Assembly (NCBI GenBank): GCA_031385325.1
Contig: JANNBJ010000033.1
Location: forward strand, 1 to 8,733
From: SYFY01 sp031385325
GTDB lineage: Bacteria > Pseudomonadota > Gammaproteobacteria > Pseudomonadales > Azotimanducaceae
Direction of reading: 5' to 3'
DNA length: 8,733 bases
A program made the position numbers and the translations under genes. Position 1 is the stretch's first letter. Each line of letters starts with the position of its first letter. This document shows positions 5,764 through 8,733 of the stretch, piece by piece. Below the pieces are notes generated by a model, which ran no database searches, had not been told where the DNA came from, and was given only the letters and a program-made list of their open reading frames with translations.

Positions 5764-6597
5764 ATGACCACCCTCATCGAACGACCGTGCACCATCTGCG
5801 CCGCCAACGACCATCGCCTGCTCATGGCTGAAGGCGAGTCCGGCTATCGGGAGTGCCGACAGTGTGGTGCCATCTTCACTTCGCCCATGGCTGCCCACTA
5901 CGAAGACGTGAATGAGGCCGCCTATGAAGCGGCCATCGCTCGCTATGCCGCCAAGATCGATGCAAAACTCGATGTGAACATGCGTACGCTCAGACCATTC
6001 GAGAAGTTCCGCCAGCGAAATACCTTGCTCGAACTGGGCTGCAATGCTGGCGCGACGCTAGTGGCAGCCGTGAAGCTGGGTTGGGACGTCACCGGCGTCG
6101 ACATCTCACGAGCTGCCACTGCGTACGCCCGTGAGCAGCGAGGAATGAACGCCATCACCGGCACGCTCGAGCAGGCTGCGCTACCTGCAGATCATTTTGA
6201 TGTCGTCTATTCGAACGCGGTACTTGAACATGTCGAACATCCGCTCCAGACCCTGCTGGAAGCGCATCGGATTCTGCGTCCAGGCGGCGCTTTCTTCGCC
6301 GACACCGTGAACTGGGATAGTTACACCCAACAATTTCTGGGCCATCACTGGCGCTATCTGGAACCCTTGCACCACGTCCAGCTCTACACACCAGATAACG
6401 TTCGCGAACTCGCCAGGCGAACCGGCTTCATCGTTGAGCGGGTATGGACCACAGGCGTCCGGCTCAACGACCACAAGCCCGGGCTCGAATACCGGGCACC
6501 GGCCTGGCTGCAACTCTGCAAAGGCCTGTTGTCTCTGGCTACCCGATTCACACATAAAGGTGATTCAATCAAATTCCTCCTGCGCAAGTCGGGATGA
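5764..6597 (+). CDS. Class I SAM methyltransferase with N-terminal Cys4 motif
   Basis: The product is 277 aa. The N-terminus has two Cys pairs, CTIC (C9, C12) and CRQC (C31, C34), likely a small zinc-binding knuckle. This arrangement is common in sugar or polysaccharide-locus methyltransferases of the Methyltransf_23 type. The core follows: motif I TLLELGCNAGATLVAAV (87-103), strand 2 VTGVDISRAATAYARE (109-124), motif II region FDVVYSNAVLEHVEHP (145-160), and HRILRPGGAFFADTVNW (168-184). The block HHWRYLEPLHHVQLYTPDNV (194-213) is typical of this group. The substrate is unknown, and a nucleotide-sugar or glycan is the contextual guess. The only reasonable start is ATG 5764, which lacks a ribosome site. 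The end overlaps the next gene as ATGA, so expression of the two is linked. Confidence 0.88.
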   Translation: MTTLIERPCTICAANDHRLLMAEGESGYRECRQCGAIFTSPMAAHYEDVNEAAYEAAIARYAAKIDAKLDVNMRTLRPFEKFRQRNTLLELGCNAGATLVAAVKLGWDVTGVDISRAATAYAREQRGMNAITGTLEQAALPADHFDVVYSNAVLEHVEHPLQTLLEAHRILRPGGAFFADTVNWDSYTQQFLGHHWRYLEPLHHVQLYTPDNVRELARRTGFIVERVWTTGVRLNDHKPGLEYRAPAWLQLCKGLLSLATRFTHKGDSIKFLLRKSG

Positions 6598-7589
6598 TCA
6601 ACCTCTTGACCAATACCTTGAACAGCACCATAGACAAGACGATAAACAACTCGATGGATGAAACAGACAGAGCCATGCAGAACAGGGAATGGACCGACTA
6701 CCTCATCGACTCGCTGGAAGTCGACGAAGACACCAGTCCGCTCTTCAATCCACAACCGCACACGGACGGTGAGCCGATCACCCGTGAACTCATCCGGCGG
6801 TATTTTCGCGACAACGTCTATCCGTTTGCAGAACGCCTGTCGATCAAACATTACTACCAGGAAAAGCGGCTGCTGCAGATCGAACTGGTGAAAATGCAGA
6901 ACTGGGTGAAGGATAACGGCCAGAAGATCGTCATCATCTTTGAAGGCCGCGACGCTGCCGGTAAAGGCAGCACGATCAAGCGATTCATGGAGTATCTCAA
7001 TCCGCGCGGGGCCCGCATCGTGGCGCTCGACAAGCCAACCATTGCCGAACAGGGGCAGTGGTACTTTCAACGCTACGTTGATCACTTGCCAACATCTGGC
7101 GAAATGGTCTTCTTCGATCGCTCCTGGTACAACCGCGCCGGCGTTGAGCGTGTCATGGGCTTCTGTACCCAGGAGGAGTACGACGAGTTTTTGCGAGAAG
7201 CCCCCCTGGTTGAACAGATGCTGGTGCGCAGCGGCATCCATATCGTCAAGTTCTATCTTTCGGTCAGCCGTGAAGAACAGGCCAACCGGATGCGGGAACG
7301 CGCGGTCAATCCACTCAAGCAGTGGAAGTTGTCACCCATTGATCGGATCGCCCAGGAACGATGGGACGACTACACCCTGGCCAAAGAAGCCAATTTCGAC
7401 AAGACCGACACACCCGAGGCGCCGTGGATCATCGTCAAGGCTGAAGATCAGATGCGCGCCCGTCTGGAGTCCATGCGGCACCTGCTGGACCGTTTTGAAT
7501 ACACCGGCAAAGATGCAGCCGTTGCGAGACCCGCTCATTCATTGGTGCTTGCACCGTACTCCAGACTGCGCCAGCTGGAGAGTGACTGA
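6594..7589 (+). CDS. ppk2: Polyphosphate kinase 2 (class I-like PPK2)
   Basis: PPK2 enzymes move phosphate between polyphosphate and nucleoside diphosphates in the cytoplasm; class I members act mainly on NDPs. The Walker A loop is FEGRDAAGKGSTIKRF (116-131) and the Walker B stretch is MVFFDRSWYNRAGVERVMGF (171-190, D175). The lid region is NRMRERAVNPLKQWKLSP (231-248), and TDTPEAPWIIVKAED (271-285) is the usual C-terminal block. It is one single PPK2 domain of normal length. From ATG 6594 it is 331 aa and overlaps the methyltransferase stop by ATGA. The first 30 residues are Asn/Thr-rich and unlike family N-termini, so ATG 6654 or ATG 6675 (MQNREWTDYLID) may be the true start. The candidate promoter at 6618-6646 supports a later start. 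No start has a good ribosome site. Identity as PPK2 is secure; subclass is from memory of the lid motif. Confidence 0.94.
   Translation: MINLLTNTLNSTIDKTINNSMDETDRAMQNREWTDYLIDSLEVDEDTSPLFNPQPHTDGEPITRELIRRYFRDNVYPFAERLSIKHYYQEKRLLQIELVKMQNWVKDNGQKIVIIFEGRDAAGKGSTIKRFMEYLNPRGARIVALDKPTIAEQGQWYFQRYVDHLPTSGEMVFFDRSWYNRAGVERVMGFCTQEEYDEFLREAPLVEQMLVRSGIHIVKFYLSVSREEQANRMRERAVNPLKQWKLSPIDRIAQERWDDYTLAKEANFDKTDTPEAPWIIVKAEDQMRARLESMRHLLDRFEYTGKDAAVARPAHSLVLAPYSRLRQLESD
6618..6646 (+). promoter_or_regulatory. Candidate internal promoter for ppk2
   Basis: TTGAAC (6618-6623), a 17-base spacer and GATAAA (6641-6646) match eight of twelve consensus positions with ideal spacing. A second, weaker pair (TTGACC at 6606, CATAGA at 6629) overlaps it. 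Transcription would start near 6653, just before the in-frame ATG 6654 and about 20 bases before ATG 6675. It could give ppk2 a separate transcript with a shorter product. Confidence 0.35.
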
Positions 7590-7593
7590 ATCC

Positions 7594-8733
7594 ATGACAG
7601 CCTCAACGTGGGATCTTGAAACCGACGTCGTCGTTCTCGGCTCAGGCGGTTCCGGCCTGATTGCGGCACTGACGGCCAGTGATAGTGGTGCCCATACGAT
7701 CGTCCTGGAAAAATCAGATCACATCGGCGGCACAACCGCCATTTCCGGCGGCATCGTCTGGGTTCCCAACAACCCGCATATGCGGCAACTCGGGCTTGCG
7801 GATTCCCGATCCGATGCCCTCGCCTACCTTGAATCACTGTCCCTGGGTGTCATGGACATGGCGATGGCCACTGCGTTCATCGATCAGGCGCCACTGATGA
7901 TCGAGTATCTGGAAACACAGACCCCTGTCCATTTCCATGTTGCGTCGGGGTATCCGGATTACCACCCGGAAAATCCCGGTGGCAAACCCGACGGCGGACG
8001 TTCGCTTGACCCCGATCTTTTCTCGTTTCGGCAACTCGGGCCGTGGCAGCATCGCATCCTCGGTCGGGGTACCGATCTGCACCCCCAGGCGCCAGTGATT
8101 CCTCTGACACTGAAAGAATCCATGGGCCTATCGAAGGTCGATGCCGAGACACTCCTGCAGCGAACTGCGCAGGATCAGCGTGGTATGGGTCAGGCGCTGG
8201 TGGGCAGCCTCCTGCAGGGATGTCTCAACAAGGGAGTCGACGTGCGAACCGGCATTCGTGCGCGTGAACTGATTCGCGACGGACAGGCCGTTGTCGGTGT
8301 CATTGCAGACGAGGGAGACCAGACACTTCGCATCCGCGCACGTCGGGGAGTGATTCTCGCAACCGGCGGATTTGAGTGGAATCGCGAACTGGTGAGTGCC
8401 TTCCTGCGCGGCCCTCTCGATGGACCAGCGTCACCGCCAACCAATGAGGGCGATGGTCTCGTGATGGCCATGGCGCTGGGTGCTGCACTCGGCAACATGA
8501 GTGAAGCCTGGTGGATGCCAACGATTCCAATTCCCAACGATTCAATTGACGGCAAACCGCTGTTCCGGCTGTGCTTGTCAGAGCGAACGCTGCCAGGGTC
8601 GCTCATCGTCAACAAAAAAGGACGCCGGTTTGCCAATGAAGCTGCGAACTACAATGACATCGGTCGGGCATTTCATACTTTCGATCCCACCCACTTTGCG
8701 TTCGAGAACAATCCTGCCTGGCTGCTTTTTGAC
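7594..8733 (+). CDS. FAD-dependent dehydrogenase, 3-ketosteroid Delta1-dehydrogenase-like, N-terminal 380 residues
   Basis: The frame opens at ATG 7594, four bases after the ppk2 stop, and is still open at the window end. Full family members are about 510-570 aa, so the C-terminal third is missing from view. The N-terminal Rossmann motif is VVVLGSGGSGLIAALTA (12-28), with E39 in LEK for the ribose of FAD, then GGTTAISGGIVWVPNN (45-60). GYPDYHPENPGG (119-130) matches the stretch that holds a catalytic tyrosine in KstD. ILATGGFEWN (254-263), NEGDGLVMAMALGAALG and IVNKKGRRFANEAANY complete the fumarate reductase/KstD superfamily pattern. KstD introduces a C1-C2 double bond in 3-ketosteroids. Related flavoproteins act on other substrates, so the steroid role is an inference. 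A GGAG lies 13 bases before the ATG, farther than ideal. It is probably cotranscribed with ppk2. Confidence 0.87.
   Translation, partial: MTASTWDLETDVVVLGSGGSGLIAALTASDSGAHTIVLEKSDHIGGTTAISGGIVWVPNNPHMRQLGLADSRSDALAYLESLSLGVMDMAMATAFIDQAPLMIEYLETQTPVHFHVASGYPDYHPENPGGKPDGGRSLDPDLFSFRQLGPWQHRILGRGTDLHPQAPVIPLTLKESMGLSKVDAETLLQRTAQDQRGMGQALVGSLLQGCLNKGVDVRTGIRARELIRDGQAVVGVIADEGDQTLRIRARRGVILATGGFEWNRELVSAFLRGPLDGPASPPTNEGDGLVMAMALGAALGNMSEAWWMPTIPIPNDSIDGKPLFRLCLSERTLPGSLIVNKKGRRFANEAANYNDIGRAFHTFDPTHFAFENNPAWLLFD

Noticed and set aside
6384..7241. Minus-strand open frame of 285 codons.
   Set aside because: It is antisense to the third methyltransferase and ppk2. The plus-strand proteins carry clear motifs, and this one shows none.

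Overview
The window looks like chromosomal DNA of a non-enteric Gram-negative proteobacterium, most likely a gammaproteobacterium. It is moderately GC-rich and carries two recognisable lipopolysaccharide (LPS) inner-core genes (waaG and waaP), further surface-glycan-type genes, a polyphosphate kinase 2 and a 3-ketosteroid-dehydrogenase-like flavoprotein. The genus cannot be named from the sequence alone.

Left end (1-960). A minus-strand gene with a strong ribosome binding site starts at 173 and runs off the window. It encodes a short head followed by a Gly/Ser/Lys repeat with a 17-residue period. Its upstream region holds two overlapping inverted repeats (226-260). From about 361 to 935 the minus strand carries a badly decayed transposase, read in pieces across all three frames, with at least two apparent internal deletions.

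Centre left (963-2968). waaG and waaP are on the minus strand, joined by a four-base ATGA overlap. They encode the LPS core alpha-1,3-glucosyltransferase and the core heptose kinase. A candidate extended -10 element lies just upstream of waaG.

Centre (3051-5629). Divergently from waaG, a GT-B glycosyltransferase and an FkbM-type methyltransferase form a tight plus-strand pair. A second, different FkbM-type methyltransferase faces them from the minus strand. The two convergent stop codons are eight bases apart and both sit in the arms of one hairpin.

Right (5764-8733). A third methyltransferase, with an N-terminal C-x2-C/C-x2-C pair, overlaps a class I-like ppk2 by ATGA. Four bases after ppk2 begins a KstD-like FAD oxidoreductase that is cut by the window end. 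A 14-bp perfect palindrome lies in the 5630-5763 divergent gap.

Taken together this is a surface-glycan locus (core sugar transfer, core phosphorylation, an extra glycosyltransferase and up to three methyltransferases) that grades into metabolic genes. I do not see a convincing wholly new system. The most unusual items are the Gly/Ser/Lys repeat gene, the overlapping inverted repeats before it, the transposase fossil, and the translational coupling of a methyltransferase to ppk2.
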